15,985 bases of DNA from assembly GCA_904501865.1 (NCBI GenBank), contig CAJGCF010000034.1, positions 1 to 15,985 on the forward strand. The letters are read 5' to 3'. Under the pieces are notes generated by a model. It saw only the letters and a program-made list of their open reading frames with translations, did no database searches and had not been told where the DNA came from. Both the position numbers and the translations under genes were made by a program. Below, piece after piece: positions 15,654-15,985 of the stretch; within the stretch, counting starts at the first letter, position 1; every line of letters starts with the position of its first letter. The DNA is from an uncultured Clostridia bacterium. Lineage in GTDB: Bacteria > Bacillota > Clostridia > Oscillospirales > CAG-272.

Positions 15654-15732
15654 GAGGAGCAACACAGTATCGAGAAAGTTCAGAATCGACTAAACAAGCA
15701 GAAAAATATTTTATATATGGAGGACAAATCCA

Positions 15733-15985
15733 ATGGCAAAGAAGTATTGTTACCTCTTTACAGAAGGTAATGCAAACATGCGTGAGATCCTCGGCGGTAA
15801 GGGCGCGAACCTCGCAGAGATGACCAACATCGGTCTCCCCGTTCCCCAGGGCTTCACCATTTCCACAGAGGCTTGTACTCAGTACTATGAGGACGGCAGA
15901 CAGATCAACGATGAGATCATGGCTGAGATCATGGACTACATCGTAAAGATGGAGGAGGTTACCGGCAAGAAGTTCGGCGATCTTG
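15733..15985 (+). CDS. ppdK: Pyruvate, phosphate dikinase (5' end only)
   Basis: PPDK interconverts pyruvate, ATP and Pi with phosphoenolpyruvate, AMP and PPi. The first 84 residues are in the window. They carry the start of the ATP-grasp nucleotide-binding domain, with NMREILGGKGANLAEMTNIG at 15-34 and PVPQGFTISTEAC at 36-48, and a Lys at 23 that matches the ATP-contacting Lys22 of the Clostridium symbiosum enzyme. A strong GGAGG lies nine bases before the ATG. Isoleucine is coded only by ATC and ATT in this stretch, with many C-ending codons, in keeping with high expression. The gene runs off the right edge, so completeness cannot be judged. It is transcribed away from pth and preceded by a long leader. 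In an organism with a PPi-type phosphofructokinase it probably makes ATP from PEP in glycolysis. Confidence 0.96.
   Translation, partial: MAKKYCYLFTEGNANMREILGGKGANLAEMTNIGLPVPQGFTISTEACTQYYEDGRQINDEIMAEIMDYIVKMEEVTGKKFGDL

Noticed and set aside
15411..15770. 119-codon + strand frame across the ppdK leader
   Set aside because: It starts upstream of the predicted transcription start, overlaps ppdK in another frame and looks like a translated structured leader.

Overview
The window looks like a chromosomal segment of a Gram-positive member of the Clostridia (Oscillospiraceae-like, probably gut-derived). The grounds are consensus sigma-A promoters with 17-bp spacers, strong GGAGG-type ribosome binding sites, Firmicutes-style lipoproteins, the pth-mfd-foldase gene order, and a PPi-type phosphofructokinase together with pyruvate phosphate dikinase. 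This is inference from gene content; no rRNA is present. No tRNA, rRNA, CRISPR array, insertion sequence or complete prophage was seen.

All genes but the last lie on the minus strand. From left to right: (1) 1-368 holds no convincing gene. It contains an exact 99-bp direct repeat (copies 172 bp apart), part of a potentially folded element with GNRA-type hairpin loops, and a strong hairpin at 320-350. (2) 369-3077 encodes a 902-residue protein with a CvpA-like membrane domain and a very long acidic C-terminal part, driven by a perfect consensus promoter followed by a 25-bp dyad. (3) 3207-3527 encodes a small orphan protein that resembles phage-associated proteins. (4) 3705-8118 is a five-gene unit transcribed right to left: cysE, a lipid kinase, the two halves of a ThrE/YjjP-YjjB exporter, and a PPi-type phosphofructokinase. 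It has a clear promoter (8194-8222) and terminator (3555-3604). (5) 8311-15228 is a second unit: pth, mfd and two tandem parvulin-like lipoproteins, with a perfect promoter at 15360-15388 and a terminator at 8266-8305. (6) Divergent from it, the 5' end of ppdK starts at 15733 behind an extended -10 promoter and a leader of about 235 nt with a long stem-loop.

Functionally, unit 4 joins cysteine precursor synthesis, phospholipid turnover, small-molecule export and PPi-linked glycolysis. Unit 5 combines translation rescue, transcription-coupled repair and extracytoplasmic folding. The PPi-type phosphofructokinase and PPDK in one window suggest a pyrophosphate-using glycolysis.

The less ordinary items are the structured repeat at the left edge, the CvpA-like fusion, the two foldases whose parvulin domain is split by YDKENG-type repeats and lacks the first active-site histidine, and the ppdK leader. 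I did not find anything I could defend as a wholly new defence or mobile system.
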